NCBI RefSeq assembly: GCF_033115175.1
Contig: NC_084834.1
Coordinates: forward strand, 89,884,462 to 89,948,461
Source of the DNA: Lepus europaeus
Lineage: Eukaryota; Chordata; Mammalia; Lagomorpha; Leporidae
Reading direction: 5' to 3'
DNA: 64,000 nt
Below the pieces are notes generated by a model, which worked only from the letters and a program-made list of their open reading frames with translations, ran no database searches and was not told where the DNA came from. The position numbers were made by a program, and so were the translations under genes. How positions within the stretch are numbered: the stretch's first letter is position 1; each line of letters starts with the position of its first letter. Below, piece after piece: positions 48,230 through 61,308 of this stretch.

Positions 48230-49900
48230 AAAACTTCACTTAGGTAATTCAACTACCTCATTTGCCTCCTCTCTATGGGATTATAATGGCATTCAGAGCT
48301 CCTACATTTTCCCCTAAACAACACCTAATATGTCAACATAGTTATGTTATACCAAGTAACAAGACCAAGAAAAAATTAGAGAATGGAAGCAGACTTTTAA
48401 GTGGCCTAGATATTGCAGATATCACATGTAGACTTAAATCAACAATTATTAATGTAGTCAAAAAATATAAAGAATTTTATCAGATCCCAGAAACTTATAA
48501 AAAGGATTCAAATATTAACTCAAAAACTAAAAACACAATAACTGAAATTAAAATCACAATACATTGCATTAACAACTTAATAGACACAGCTGAAGAGAAT
48601 TCAAAGAGTTTTCAAAAGTTCATGGGAAACACATATTATAAAAAAACAGTGCATGGATTTAAATTTTTTGGCATTAAAATAAACATCTTTTGGGACTGGT
48701 GTTGTGGCTCAGTGGGTTAAGCCACAGTGGGTTAAGCCACTACCCACAATGTCAGGTTCCTATTTGAATGACAGTTTGAGTCCCAGCTGTTCCACTTCTG
48801 ATCCAGTTCTCTGCTAATGGGCAGTGGAGGATGGCCTGAGTGCTTGGAACCTTGTCATCCACATGGGAGACCTGGATGCAGTTACAGGTACTCAACTTTG
48901 GCAGTCATTAAAAATAAACATTTTTAATGACATTTCCACGAACTTTTTGAAGTATCTTTGAATTGATGAAAGGGAATATAGTTTAGTAGTAAGTTTCGAG
49001 ACTTACACAATAAGAAAATAAGAAACACAATAAGAAAAAAGAAGAGAATGTTACAAATTTCTTCCATTTATGCATTTTAAGTCCTGAAAGAAAGAAGAGA
49101 GAATAAGGCAGAAGCAGTATTTGAAAACACCTGATCAACTTCCAAAACTGACAAAAGACATAAAGTCACAGATTCAAGAAATCCCTAAATAATAGGACTA
49201 AATATAAAGAAAACCACACTGAGGCACATCAGGGTAATGCCATGAAAATCAATGACAAACGTACAATCTTAAAATCAACCAGAGGATGAAAAATACACTA
49301 ATTCAAAGAATCATCAGTAAGACTGACACATAATTTCTCAGCAGAAATGATGGAATACAGAAACAATAAAATAACATTTTTAAGGCACGAGAAGAAAATA
49401 ATTTCTAACTTCAAATTCAGTGTTGAGTAGAAACGTTTTTCAAAGGTGAAAATGAAATAGACATTCCAGACACACCATAGGTGAGAAGTTTTCACCATCA
49501 GACCTGCACTAAAAAAGGTGTTCTTCAATAAGGACAATTGATTCAGAAGACCACATGAAAATTCAGGAAATATTTCCTGAAGAGTAAGGGAAAGGATGAA
49601 ATATGCAAACAAATGAAATTAATATTGACTAAAAATAATGCCAACAATATCTTACTAAGTCCAAAATATGTAAAATAAATATACATGACTATATTACAAA
49701 AGACAAAGGAATGAATGAATTTCAAGTGTCCCAGATTTCTAACACCAGTTGGGAAGGGGTTAAATTACCAGAGTTTACTACAACAAAGAGACACATTTTA
49801 ACTCTATGACTTATAGATGAGGAAAATATAAAATATAAAAAATCCTTGATTAATCCAAGATAGACTAAAAAAAGAGATAGAAAGATATAAAAAATGGTAC
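48230..49900 (+). mobile_element. Ancient L1/HAL1-like ORF1 region
   Basis: Translation at 48262-48690 has an ORF1-like coiled-coil stretch (KNTITEIKITIHCINNLID). 49290-49560 keeps CTCAGCAGAAATGATGGAAT, TTTCAAAGGTGAAAATGAAA and CAGACCTGCACTAAAAAAGG in the order expected for the ORF1 C-terminal region. Interrupted by a SINE at about 48691-48910. Heavily diverged. Confidence 0.6.
48691..48912 (+). mobile_element. Partial CSINE with a 15-bp internal duplication
   Basis: Plus strand, GGGACTGGTGTTGTGGCTCA. AGTGGGTTAAGCCAC occurs twice in tandem near 48709-48739. The 3' half is missing. AAATAAACATYTTT flanks both ends. Confidence 0.8.
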
Positions 49901-50224
49901 AAAGGGAAAGTTAGGTTTAATCCTAATATGTCATTGATCACATCAATAACTATGAATTAAATTAGATAAAAATTAAAGTATAAATAGTCCATAATGGGCT
50001 GATTTGTACTGTGGACTCAACACTAATTAAAAACCAAAAATTTCAGATTGAATAAAAAATTTTCTCTTAAAAATCAAAACCAATTAAGTCTATTTTTCTG
50101 AAATAATAATTACACACCTGTCCCTCTGATGTTGTATAATGTTAAAATTTAATGTTCTCTATCATAAAAATTGTTTGCCAAGAAACATCTTTTTAATGAA
50201 ACCGAAGTTTACATATACCCTTTA

Positions 50225-50790
50225 AAATATATTTTCACACTCTTGTTTATGGCATCAGTAATCACCCTAGGCTCTAGTCATGAGTTGCCAAGGCTATGGA
50301 AGCCTTTTGAGTTCGCTGACTCCAATCTTAGTTAGACAAAGTCTTAGTCAAAGTGGAAGTTCTCTCCTCCCCAGGGAAAGGTACCTCCATTCTTTCTACT
50401 GGGATCTCACTTGCAGAGATCTTTCATTTAGGTCCTTTTTTTTTTTTTCCAGAGTGTCTTGGCTTTCCATGCCTGAAATACTCTCATGGGCTTTTTAGCC
50501 AGATCTGAATGCCTTAAGGGCTGATTCCAAGGCCAGAGTGCTATTTAGGACATCTGCCATTCTATGAATCTGCTGTGTATCCTGCTTCCCATGTTGGATC
50601 GTTCTCTCACTTTTTAATTCTATCAGTTAGTATTATCAGACACTAGTCTTGTTTATGTGATCCCTTGACTCTTAGACCTATCATTATGGTCTATTGTGAC
50701 CTGAAATTGATCACTTCGACTAGTGAGATGGCATTGGTACATGCCACCTTGATGGGATTGTATTGGAATCCCCTAGCACATTTCTAACTC
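50225..50790 (-). mobile_element. L1 3' UTR fragment lacking its tail
   Basis: Minus strand. Colinear with 54650-55235 (both share CAGTAATCACCCTAGGCTCT and GAGTTGCCAAGGCTATGGAA) but without the terminal A/T-rich end, so it is broken at both sides. Confidence 0.8.
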
Positions 50791-51709
50791 CACCATTTGG
50801 GGCAAGTCTGATAAATAAGTCCTGCCAAAGACTGACATAAGTCCATGGGTCTGTTTTTTTACTTGAGCATATATATAACTTGGAAGGCATTTATAGAATT
50901 CTATTCAATTCGGTTTTTTTACACTTCCTGTTCAGCATTACATAATATTGAAAATGAATCACTTCCATTTGAATCTTTCCCTCTCAACTGTATTAGTTAA
51001 ATGAATTTATTTGTGTGTTAAAAGAATTTTACAATAGGAAAATTTCTGTTAGACTTGTACTGAGATCCAAAAATTCTGCTAGAACTAGAGGTTGATCTTG
51101 GAAAATATATCTGCTGTAAATATGTGTGATATTAGAGATCTTATTCTTTATTTTAACTCTTGATAGCATAGAAAGGGAGTAAAACTTTCCAGGTGTAACT
51201 AACAAAAACAGTTTGGCCCCTATCCTAAGATTTTACATCGCTGGTTATTTAGGTGGCTAATTCTTACTGATAGCTTCTGTTAACCGGAATCTATTAATAA
51301 ATGTAGTAAAACATAATGCTTTTCTCAATTTAAATTAACTTTTGTGTTTGATTATCTTTATCTACAGCATGATTTACTGAATCACACTATTAAGCATTTT
51401 TCTCACATTATTTATCATCATTAATTTTCACAGCTTAATATAAATGTCCAGAAATATTACCTTTTCCTTTATTCTGATTCCACTACTTTCATTTGTAATC
51501 TTTTTTGACTTCTGATTGGAGAATTCTTACTAGAGACTTTGGAAACAAAAAAAAAAATAGAGAGCATTGATATTGCCATTCATAATATTGCATCACTAAT
51601 TTTCATTACACAATAAACATTGAAATCATGCAAAAAATCAAATCACAAATTTAGAAATTGTTGGTATAACTATTCACATGAGTACATATTTATTATAATT
51701 AAAACTCAT
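50791..51709. other. No recognisable feature
   Basis: AT-rich, no gene or named repeat. Confidence 0.45.
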
Positions 51710-51711
51710 GT

Positions 51712-51979
51712 GGCAGACGTTTAACACAAAGATTAAGATGCCACTTGGAACACCCACACCCCATATTGGTGTGTCATGATTTGACACACCTGGATCTGCT
51801 CCTGTTTCTAGCTTCCTGCTAATGTATGCCTTAGAAGACAACATGTGATGGATCAGCTACTTGGGCCCCTGCCACCCACATGAGGGACCTAGATTGATTT
51901 TCAGGCTCCTGGCTTAAATCTAGTTCAGACTGGGCTGTTGCAGGCATTTGGAGAAGCAAACCACAGTTTGCACTGGGAG

Positions 51980-52027
<48 letters not shown>

Positions 52028-52064
52028 CCTCCCTCTCTCTCTTTCTCAAATAAATAATTTTCAA
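51712..52064 (+). mobile_element. Older C-type SINE with (TC)n expansion
   Basis: Plus strand, GGCAGACGTTTAACACAAAG to CTCAAATAAATAATTT. A pure (TC)n run of about 40 bp occupies 51982-52022. Confidence 0.8.
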
Positions 52065-54294
52065 AACCCTCTAATTTTAGCTGATTTATCAGTTTCCACA
52101 TTTGTAAAATAGGGATGATGACATCCATTTTAAGGTTTTTGTGAAAAATGAGAGTGCTTGTAAATTTCATGAGTATATCTGTATCTGCTATTGTAGACCT
52201 TCAATATGTTTCACTTCATAGATCTTAAATTAAATCAATGTAACATTGAACATCACTTTTCATAATTCTTGTGTGCATGTATTCCTTCTACTTTGGAACA
52301 TCTGGAGGAATTTGTTGCCTGGGTATTAGCTCACATTCATCATGGCCCAGAGAAGCACAACTGCACAGCTTTCTGAATCACAATTCTGTGAATTTAAAGT
52401 GTCGTTTAAATAAATAAATATGTGAGTGTATTTGCATAGGTGTGTATATATCCCAATATAACATAGTGTGCATGTATTTAAAACATTTTTTCTTCTACTG
52501 TTTTATTATATCTATAAATATGCTGCCTTTTCACTAATTAAACATTTTAGTGAGAAAATTAGGGAGGAAGATGAAAAAATATCAGCCATGATTTCTTAAG
52601 GCATATCATTCACAGACCATAGAAAAAGAATATGACAGTTTGTGGGACACTGTAGCCTGAAACCAACCATTAGCAAACCAGTGCTTTGTAACCCAAAGGG
52701 TCACTGTAGCGGGTGGGGGAATCAACTACAGTCTAATGTTTCCAAGTGTCTTAAGAGGAACACCCTATGCAGCAGTATTTTCTTTGGTGACATCTTGTTA
52801 ACTAATGGACGACAAAGTTTTGTGTTTAAAATGTGGTTGAAATTTTAAGCAGAAATCTGTAAATGAGTAGCTTAGTGTCTTAAAAACATATTTAGCCAAC
52901 TGAAAGTGTGGCTCCATGATGTTTCTCTTTAGATAGCCAAACTTTTAAGAGCAAAGGGTTGGATCACCTTTAAGCATTTTTTGCAAGTGTATTGAGGCGT
53001 CTTCCCTCTTATTTTCTTCCCCTAAATATTATTTTCCTAGCTTGTTGAAATAGAAGTCACCTTTTCTATTTGCCCCTTTTGAATGTGAGGACTAGTGGTT
53101 GTTTTAACAACTTGAGAATGCTCACATGTTTCCACCCTAGAGTTATTCTAAAGAGAAACCACATTTCCAGAAATACGCAGAGCAAGGAAAAACAAAATAA
53201 ATGAATGTGATGTTCTTCAGATTGCAGGTAGTGAGGTTACTGCTAAAACAATGTTTGAGTCTGAATACACTTCCCCATATTTAAAACATAAATATAATTT
53301 ATTTCTGTTGGGATTTATTTTGGTACCTACTGAAGGTCACTGGAAGGGCAAAGGGAAAATGAAGGAGGATGCTGGAGCATTGGAAGACCACTTGCACCTG
53401 CCTCAGGTTCTGATCTGAGCAGTGGCTCACTCCATGGCTCATCCTCTGATCTTCTGTGAAGAGGAAGCACCACCAGTATTTCTCCTATTTAGGCTTCTCC
53501 ATTCCTCATGGCTTATTCTTTTTGAGTCCAAAGATTTCAGAGTTTCTTGCTATTATCATCTTTCTAAACATTAATAAAGAAGAGTCAACTATTTACTTAT
53601 TTATTCACTCAACAAGTATCCAGAGATCATCTATCTTGAATAAGAGCTTCAAGGGAATAGAAAGAAATGAAAATTACAATCTGAAAATTGCAACCTAGTG
53701 AGGAAATGCATACTTAATATACACATTCAGTGAAAAGTCACATTGAAATGAAAATTCTTTACTTAACTGAAAAGTGATGGTCAATGGAAACCATTTTGTC
53801 CATCAGGGTGAACTTGGTCACAGACTTTCTAGCAGATGTGGAAACCAAAGTATCCAGAAAAATGGGACATATTTCATGAAGAATCATGTGTTTTTCTGAA
53901 GCAAAAATCTTAAGCTGTGTCAGGAAATGGAAACTCAATTAGAACAATACAATGGAAACAGAAAGCCAGAGGTAAGTTTTCTCTTTCAATGTGGTATATC
54001 CACACTTTCTTGTTCTGCGCTCTTTGAAAACTAATTTCCTTTCCCGAGTTCTTGGTTTCTGTACTTCCTTAAACTCAGCTGTGATGCCAAAGATCCCAAC
54101 TTAAACTCCAACATAGACTTAGAAACAATAGAAACATCATTCTGTGTCTTTGTGTTCATTTTCCTGAAGAACTGGAGTGGAGTAGCCAGATTGTAAAAAC
54201 AGATACAGGATTGCAAGAATATGGAATGAATATGGTGAGAAGAAATGGAAGCAAGTTTTAAAGTATGGGAAGGAAGAATTTAAACAAATGGAGC
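52065..54294. other. No recognisable feature
   Basis: 2.2 kb of AT-rich sequence. Short frames (52642-52848, 53456-53698 plus; 54031-54216 minus) lack homology by eye. Possibly ordinary unique intergenic DNA. Confidence 0.45.
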
Positions 54295-55235
54295 CATTTT
54301 TTTAAAAACTTTTATTTAGTAAATATGATTTTCCAAAGTACAGTTTGTGGATTACAATGGCTTTTCCCTCCTATAACTTCTCTCCCACCCACAACCCTCC
54401 CCTCTCCCACTCCTTCTCCCATTCCATTCACATCAAGATTCATTTTCAATTATCTTTATATACAGAAGATCAATTTAGTATATATTAACTGAAGATTTCA
54501 ACAGTTTGCACCCACACAGAAACACAAAGTGAAACATACTGTTTGAGTACTAGTTATAGCATTAATTCACATTGAACAACACATTAAGGACAGAGATCCT
54601 ACATGGGGAGTAAGTGCACAGTGACTCCTGTTGTTGACTTAACAAATTGACACTCTTGTTTATGGTGTCAGTAATCACCCTAGGCTCTTGTCATGAGTTG
54701 CCAAGGCTATGGAAGCCTTTTGAGTTCACCAACTCCAATCTTAGTTAGACAAGGTCATAGTCAAAGTGGAAGTTCTCTCCTCCCTTCAGAGAAAGGTACC
54801 TCCTTCTTTGATGACCTGTTCTTTTCACTGGGATCTCACTCACAGAGATCTTTCATTTAGGTTTTTTGTTTTTTGTTTGTTTGTTTGTTTGTTTTTGCCA
54901 GAGTGTATTGGCTTTCCATGGCTGAAATACTCTCATGGGCTCTTCAGCCAGATCCGAATGCCTTAAGGGCTGATTCTGAGACCAGAGTGCTGTTTAGGAC
55001 ATCTGCCATTCTATGAGTCTGCTGTGTATCCTGCTTCCCATGTTGGATCATTCTCTCCCTTTTTTATTCTATCAGCTAGTATTAGCAGACACTAGTCTTG
55101 TTTGTGTGATCCCTTTGACTCTTAGACCTATCAGTGTGATCAATTGTGAACTGAAATTTATCACTTGGACTAGTGAGATGGCATTGGTACATGCCACCTT
55201 GATGGGATTGAATTGGAATCCCCTGGCACATTTGT
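54295..55235 (-). mobile_element. L1 3' UTR, about 0.94 kb
   Basis: Minus strand. The left end is the complement of the L1 tail (AAAAACTTTTATTTAGTAAA) and the body matches the other L1 3' UTR copies here. A (GTTT)n run sits at about 54873-54895. Confidence 0.88.
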
Positions 55236-55272
55236 TTAAAACTCAAAAGAGCAAAAAAAGACTGAAAAAAGA

Positions 55273-55607
55273 GGAAGGGCCAGTGCTGTGGCATAGTAGG
55301 TAAAACCACTGCCTGCAGTGTCAGCATCCGATATGGGCACTGGTTCTAGTCCCAGCTGCACTGCTTCTGATCCAGCTCTCTGCTGTGGCCTGGGAAAGCA
55401 ATTTAAGATGGCTTGAGTCCTTGGTCCCCTGCACCCACATGGGAGACCCGGAGGAGGCTCCTGGCTCCTGGCTTCGGATTGGCGCAGCTCCTGCCATTGC
55501 TGCCAATTGGGGAGTGAGCCAGTGGATGGAAGACTCCCTCCTTTCTCTTTCTCTCTCTCCACCCCAACCTGTAATGCTGTCTTTCAAATAAAATAAATAT
55601 ATCTTAA
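55273..55607 (+). mobile_element. CSINE
   Basis: Plus strand, GGGCCAGTGCTGTGGCATAG to CTTTCAAATAAAATAAATAT. Frames on both strands inside are SINE artefacts. Confidence 0.9.
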
Positions 55608-57030
55608 AGAGAAAAAATTGGAAACTCCAGGGACTAGATTGGAGATATTAGGTAAATAAATGATATTCAATTTTTCATTTGCACTAAATTCCCCCCTTAT
55701 ATTTACTTTACACAAGCTACCTTTTTCTTCATGGAAGAATTACTATTGTAAATTGATGTGTAACAAGGAATTTCTCCAGGGAAATAATCTATTTTGAAGA
55801 TTTTGGAATAGAAAACAGGAGCCAGAAATCATCATTGTAGCAATTGTAGTGTTTCTGTAAAAGTAGATGAATTTATTTTATGTTAATTAAGTGGTAGGAA
55901 GGAACAATACTTTAATTATAAGTGAGTAGTGCTGTTAGTACTATTCTGAGAGGCAATTCATTTTGCCTAACTATTGGTTTAAGAATGGTCAGCTAAGGAC
56001 ACTGAATTTTAATCTGGTAGGCAGGAAACAGTTTATAAGCAAAAGGAAGGGCTCCAATCTGAAATAAGATAGCGTAGGAGTCTATATAGATGGAAGATGA
56101 TAATTTTGTGCATAACTTTCTACAGTTGCTGTAGGGGACTATTCCTTCCTGTAACACGGACACAGCATTTTGTGAAAGCATCAATGGCCATGTATCAACT
56201 GGACCAGCCAGAGTGGTCCAGCTTCCCCAATACCATGGCAATTTCAGCCTCAAGGATTATAATTTTTCCAAGAATGGTACATCCTCTTACCTTGTAATCA
56301 AATGACAAGCCAAATGGAACAAAGATAGTTATTGAGTTAATGAGCTGTACAATATACACAAGCAGAGTAGGCAAAAAAAGAAGCAAAATAATATCTGAAA
56401 AGATAGTCAAAAGAAAATTACTCAGGCACAGAATGTGAGTAATGAGAATGTGTACCATGCATTCATGGAGAAAATTTTCCATATGGTCTGAGAAAATATG
56501 CTCCTTCAAGGTGACTTTCAATGACTCTAGGTTGTCAACAAGCCATCAGCAGTGATGTAAAGGGCATTTCATTCCAGAAGAGCCTCTAATGGCTGATGTA
56601 TTTTCAGAGTGTGTTCTTGCAGAGTGTAAAGTCTCAGAAAGAAGTGTTTCAAATGGCAGTTTGAAGGTCCTGGTATTTATTGGCCCATAGCTTCAACGAA
56701 GACCCAGTCATCTCCCTTGCATGTTTCCACACAGTTTTTATTGTGGCTTTTAGTCAGTCAGCCACTAGGCTCAGTTACAGCTTGTGTAACAAGCACAAGT
56801 TCAGAAAGGAGTCAGTGCTGTCAAAGCATAGTATCATAATTAAAATATTAATTTACTTATGTGTGAAATTCAAAATGCATTAAAACACCATGAATATGAG
56901 CTCTTTCTCTGTCACACATGCCCCCTCCTCTCATTACCACTGGTCTTTCTAGATATCACTGGAGTGCCAGCATATAAGTCTTAAACTAAAATTTCTTACA
57001 ACCCTGAAATGTAACCTGATCTCTTTAACT
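55608..57030. other. Unassigned, possibly old retroelement-derived
   Basis: Overlapping frames at 56097-56297 (+) and 56195-56521 (-) with no family I recognise. There are no splice signals that would make a gene. Confidence 0.3.
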
Positions 57031-57039
57031 GTTAGCTTG

Positions 57040-57400
57040 ATATACTTACCTTCCCTGGATGTATTGTTCTCACCCAGGACCAGGACACATTCTAAGACCT
57101 CACCCCATTTGTATATTTGGTTAAGGTACCATCATCTACTTCATAAAAAAAAAAATCAGAGAGTGGGAGAGAGCTCTTTTTTGCCAGAGATCATGTTTTG
57201 AAGTACTGTTCTTATTTTCTCTCTCTTTCATGGGCAGCTCTCTGGCCCACTCATGATGGGTATTTCTCTTTGTGGGGCAGCAGCCTACTCCAACATGCGA
57301 ATATATGTTTATTTCCTCACTGTTAAATAAATTCCTTTCCTATTTGTGCATGTTAGTAGTTTCCAGTTAGAATTTTTATTTCTGTGTGAGATAAGAACCT
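57040..57400 (+). mobile_element. LTR-like sequence
   Basis: A CT-rich stretch, then CACTGTTAAATAAATTCCTT (poly(A) signal near 57323), resembling the U3-R-U5 order of class I ERV LTRs. It lies upstream of, and on the same strand as, the pol remnant at 58840-60725. Ends and PBS not found. Confidence 0.4.
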
Positions 57401-58001
57401 TGATTGGGAATGAATCTACTCATGCCCACATCACAACTGATGAATGATCTAGGAGGTAATAATAATTGGAACATGACTGTTACCCAAAAATTGGCATTAG
57501 ATGAATGAACCCTCACACCGGCCCATGGTCACAGTCTTCTCAGGGTTTGGAGAAACTGGTCAGTTTAAAGGTACATTTCTCTGTTTTTAAAATCTTGGGA
57601 AAGCTTTTGAAAAGCAAATCACACTTCTATTCTTTCTCTTAGTGATTGTTAGAGATAAGCTGCAATCTGGAAACATTAAGGTTAAAGACAGGGGAAGGAA
57701 TGATACGTGGGAACAGGTGGAAGGAAAATACAAGCCCTTGGCCATCCGTTTATAGTGCATAAGTGACCACAGTCTGGTGTCATTGTGTTCCTAGAGCTAG
57801 TGTCTTTTGTGGGACAGGTCAGTTCCTGGCATTGATTCATAACTACTGAACACCAGGTAGCTGATTGTTTGTCCTCCATATTGTCTTCAGCCTAGTGCCT
57901 GCCTTCTTAACCCCTCTCCTTTGTATAGCAGGAGGAGGAAGGGCAAGAAACAGATTCCTGTTATCTAATTACTACATCAAGCCACTGGGGATGATGCATC
58001 T
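57401..58001. other. Unassigned sequence between LTR-like segment and SINE
   Basis: Where ERV gag would be expected I see no gag motif. A 65-codon minus-strand frame (57682-57879) is unsupported. Confidence 0.35.
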
Positions 58002-58003
58002 TT

Positions 58004-58335
58004 TTTTAAGATTTTTATTTATTTAGTTGACAGGTAGAGTTACAGACAGTGAGAGAGAGAGAGAGAGAGAGAAAGGTCTTCCTTCTGTTGGTTCACTCCC
58101 CAAATGGCTGCAATGGACGGAGCTGTGCCGATCTGAAGCCAGGAGCCAGGTGCTTCTTCCTGGTCTCCCACACTGGTGCAGGAGCCCAAGAACTTGGGTC
58201 ATCTTCTACTGCTATCCCAGGCCATAGCAGAGAGCTGGACTGGATGAGGAGCAACCAGGACTAGAACCCAGTGCTCATATGGGATGCCAGCTCTGCAGGT
58301 GGAGGGTTAACCTAGTGTGCCACCGCGCTGGCCCC
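58004..58335 (-). mobile_element. CSINE
   Basis: Minus strand, TTTTTTTAAGATTTTTATTT to GTGCCACCGCGCTGGCCCC. ATGATGCATC flanks both ends. Confidence 0.92.
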
Positions 58336-58627
58336 AAATGATGCATCCCAACTGTGGTAGGAGTTACTACATGTAGCCACCAGAGGTGGCATTTCCTGCT
58401 CTGGCAGAACAGGGAGAGTCACCACCCTTCCCTTGAGGGTACAAGACAGACAGTGACAGTAATTCTTGGGTGGCAGCCAGCCTACTCACAGTCTGACTTG
58501 TGCTTGATGGCCACTGTAATCTTTTTGTTCTGTGCTAACTAGTACCCAGAGAAAGGCAGGTTTAAACATACCTGTCATCTGGCTCCTGGCATATGGATGT
58601 AGCTTCTGCTACACTTAATATATTATA

Positions 58628-58770
58628 ATTTAGCCCTCTATCCATGCTTTTCCAGGTGCATTAGCAGGAAGATGAATCAGAAGTGGGTTATCTGGAACTC
58701 AAACTGGCACACATAAGGATGACAGCATTGCAAATAGTGGCTCAATCTGCTGCATCACAATGTTGGCCTT
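58628..58770 (-). mobile_element. 5' half of an older C-type SINE
   Basis: Minus strand; GCATTAGCAGGAAGATGAAT to CTGCATCACAATGTTGGCC. The 3' half is absent. Confidence 0.65.
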
Positions 58771-58839
58771 TAATTTCTCCTAAGTTATTTGTTATGTTAA
58801 TCAGGCACTGAGGCAAACTCCAGTCTGAATGATCTTCCT

Positions 58840-60725
58840 GCTAAAATAAGAAATGTGGCAGATCCTCAAGTCTGGGATCAGGAAATACCGGATGGACTAC
58901 ACATGTTGTACCTGTCAGAGTCATCTTAAAGGACAAGACTATATTTTCTCATAAAACCAGAAGCTGGATAGGGGCTCATACACTTGATTGGTAAATTTTC
59001 CAAACATGGGATCTGGTTCCATGTCAGCATCCTTGTAATAACGAATTAAGCTCATTTTAAAGCCAAATTGGGAATATAGACTTGTCCAGGACCACAGGGC
59101 TATTAATGACACAGTTACTCCACTTCACAAATTGTGGTAAAACCTTACACTTTGCTAACACAGATACCTGAAGGCACCTCATGGTACACAGCCCCAGACC
59201 TAAAGAATGCCTTCTTCTGAATACCATTAAGCCCAGAATCCCAGTATTTTTTTGCGTTTGAATGTACTAATCCATTTCAAATGTAACCAATTATATGCTT
59301 GGATAGCCCTTCCTCAAAGCTTTAGAGATAGACCTCATTTGTTTGGCAATTCTCTCTCTTTTTTTTTTTTTTTTCAAAAAATTATTTATTTGAGAGGCAC
59401 ACAGAGAGGGATACAGATAAGCAGAAAGCATTCCCATTGCTAATTAACTCCCAAAATATTTGCCAAAGCCCTGGATGGGTCTAAACCCATAGCCAGGAAC
59501 TCAAGGCAGGTCTCCCATGTGGATGGCTGGAACTCAATTATAGAACCATCAATGCTGTCTCCCATCATCTGCACTAGCAGGAAGCTGGAGTCAGGAGCTG
59601 GAGGTGGGGATCAAACTCAGGCACTCCGATATGGAAAGCAAGGTCTTAATCAACAGGTCAAATTTGGCAATTCTCTTAACAAAGGAACTTAGGGAGCTCC
59701 AATTAAAGGCTGGATCCGTTCTACAATTTGTAGATGATATCATTATAATGAAAATTCTGATGAAAATATCATACATGTCTTAAACTATTTAGGGAAGCAA
59801 GGATATAGAGTGTCCCCAGCCAAAGGTCAGAATTCTCAATAGAAGCTAAACCACTTAAGGATATATTCTGACCCCAGGAAACATACTCTTTTCATTAATA
59901 TGAAGAAATCTATATTATGTATTGCACCACCAGACAAAGAAATAACTAAGGACATTCCTGCGGATTGTATGTTTTTGAAGTATTTGGATTTTAGGATTTG
60001 GGTTGATAGCCAAACCTTTATCTGAGATATTAAAGAGTCTTGATACAGATCTACTTCATTGCACAGGGGAATGAGAGGAGGCTTCCCAAAGAATTGAGAG
60101 CTATTATCAGAAGACTTGGCATTGAGAATCTGAAATTTGGACAAGATGTTCACTCTGTAACAGAGATAGGGGGAATAGACCTGGGTGTATTCACTCAGAA
60201 ATTGGGTGCAATTTTGTGGCTGGTGGCCTACTATTTTTCTAAGCAACTGGATTCAGGGGCTGCAGTAAGATCTGCATGCTTTAGGGAAGTGAGTGCACCA
60301 GTGCTTCCAGCTAATCATACTCTTCATAGGACTCTGCCTAATTGTTGCCAATAGAGCTCAGAATAATGGCTTAATTTATTGTCTATTACCCTCCTCAGGA
60401 TGAGGATAGCATCTCTGACATCCTCTTTGATTCAGATACTCAAGATCAGATAAAGCTTATTATCAATCTAGGTCGGGTACAAAGGGTTCTGAAAAACTAG
60501 TGTAATAAAATTCTCCCAGTGCCAGACCCCAAAAGCCATGAACAGTCAATCTCCCCCAGGAGGTCTAGTTTTGTTAAACATATAAAAGTAAGAATCACCT
60601 TCTGATCATTTATAGCCTTATTGGAAGGGACCTTACCAGGTACTAATTAGTACTCCTACTGTAGTTAAATTGCAGGAAATTTCTAGCTAAGTACATCTGT
60701 CAAGGATTAAACTTTTTACCTTTTG
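58840..60725 (+). pseudogene. Class I (gammaretrovirus-like) ERV pol remnant
   Basis: Broken endogenous retrovirus pol on the plus strand. Recognisable short pieces are: the pol N-terminal linker (58860-58900); an RT segment of TAPDLKNAFF type (59195-59225); PQSFRDRPHLFGNS (59309-59350), interrupted by a SINE; the RT active-site box LQFVDD (59721-59738); an RT/connection segment with TQKLG and FSKQLD (60180-60260); and an integrase C-terminal segment containing WKGPYQV (60622-60642). Stops and frameshifts occur throughout. RNase H and most of integrase between about 60320 and 60600 are deleted or unrecognisable. No coding capacity remains. Confidence 0.8.
59352..59664 (-). mobile_element. C-type SINE inserted in ERV RT
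   Basis: Minus strand, T-rich left end. TTTGGCAATTCTCT flanks it on both sides (14 bp, exact). Removing it rejoins the RT reading, so the SINE is younger than the provirus. Confidence 0.9.
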
Positions 60726-61180
60726 AATCCTTTCAGGTACACACAGAGGATAAGTCTGCCTACTATTGTAAGCCAATTGAAGATTTCAAATATCTATTTA
60801 AAAAGCAAGAATATAAGTAACATCTTGTTTTTTTTTTTTTTTTTTCATATCAAGGCTATTGTACTTTATGGCAGATATGTTTTGTCTATCTCTTCTCCTG
60901 ATTCTCTCAGGAGGCTGCTCTTGGCAAGAAAATTCCCTGGTGAATTCTTTCTCCATAATTGGAGGAATTTCCTACTATTTCTAGTAAAGTTACTTTAAAA
61001 CATCTGTTTATTGACTTGGGCAGCTTATCTCAGACAACAGGCCAAATTTTACAGGAAATACTCAAGTCTGTAGATGCAAACTAAAGTAGTCATGAACAAT
61101 TGACTAGTCCCAGAATACATACTGGTAGGACAAAGTACAATATGTACAGTAGCTAATGGAATCTGTTACACTTACTGCCC
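60726..61180 (+). other. Possible ERV env or flank
   Basis: Follows the integrase remnant directly and includes a T15-type run near 60830. A hydrophobic stretch near 60872-60915 could be an old env leader, but I cannot support it by motif. Confidence 0.2.
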
Positions 61181-61308
61181 ACAGAAGGAGCTCCTGGAAA
61201 GCAGAGACAATAGCCCAAATACTGGGCCCCATCCTTCATGAGGTAGAATCAGCTACCTCTTGTTCTCACTCTACCTTTTAAATAAGTAAATCTTTAAAAA
61301 GAAAAGAA
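61181..61308 (+). mobile_element. Degraded C-type SINE 3' part
   Basis: GGAGCTCCTGGAAAGCAGAG to CTACCTTTTAAATAAGTAAA, with the usual GGGCCCCATCC-type middle. Very diverged. Confidence 0.45.

Noticed and set aside
48262..48720. 152-codon plus-strand frame as a novel gene
   Set aside because: The coiled-coil stretch and the sequence beyond it follow an ancient L1/HAL1 ORF1, and the frame runs into a SINE at its end.
51831..52170. Arg/Glu-rich frames on the minus strand
   Set aside because: Translation of a (TC)n tract in a SINE.
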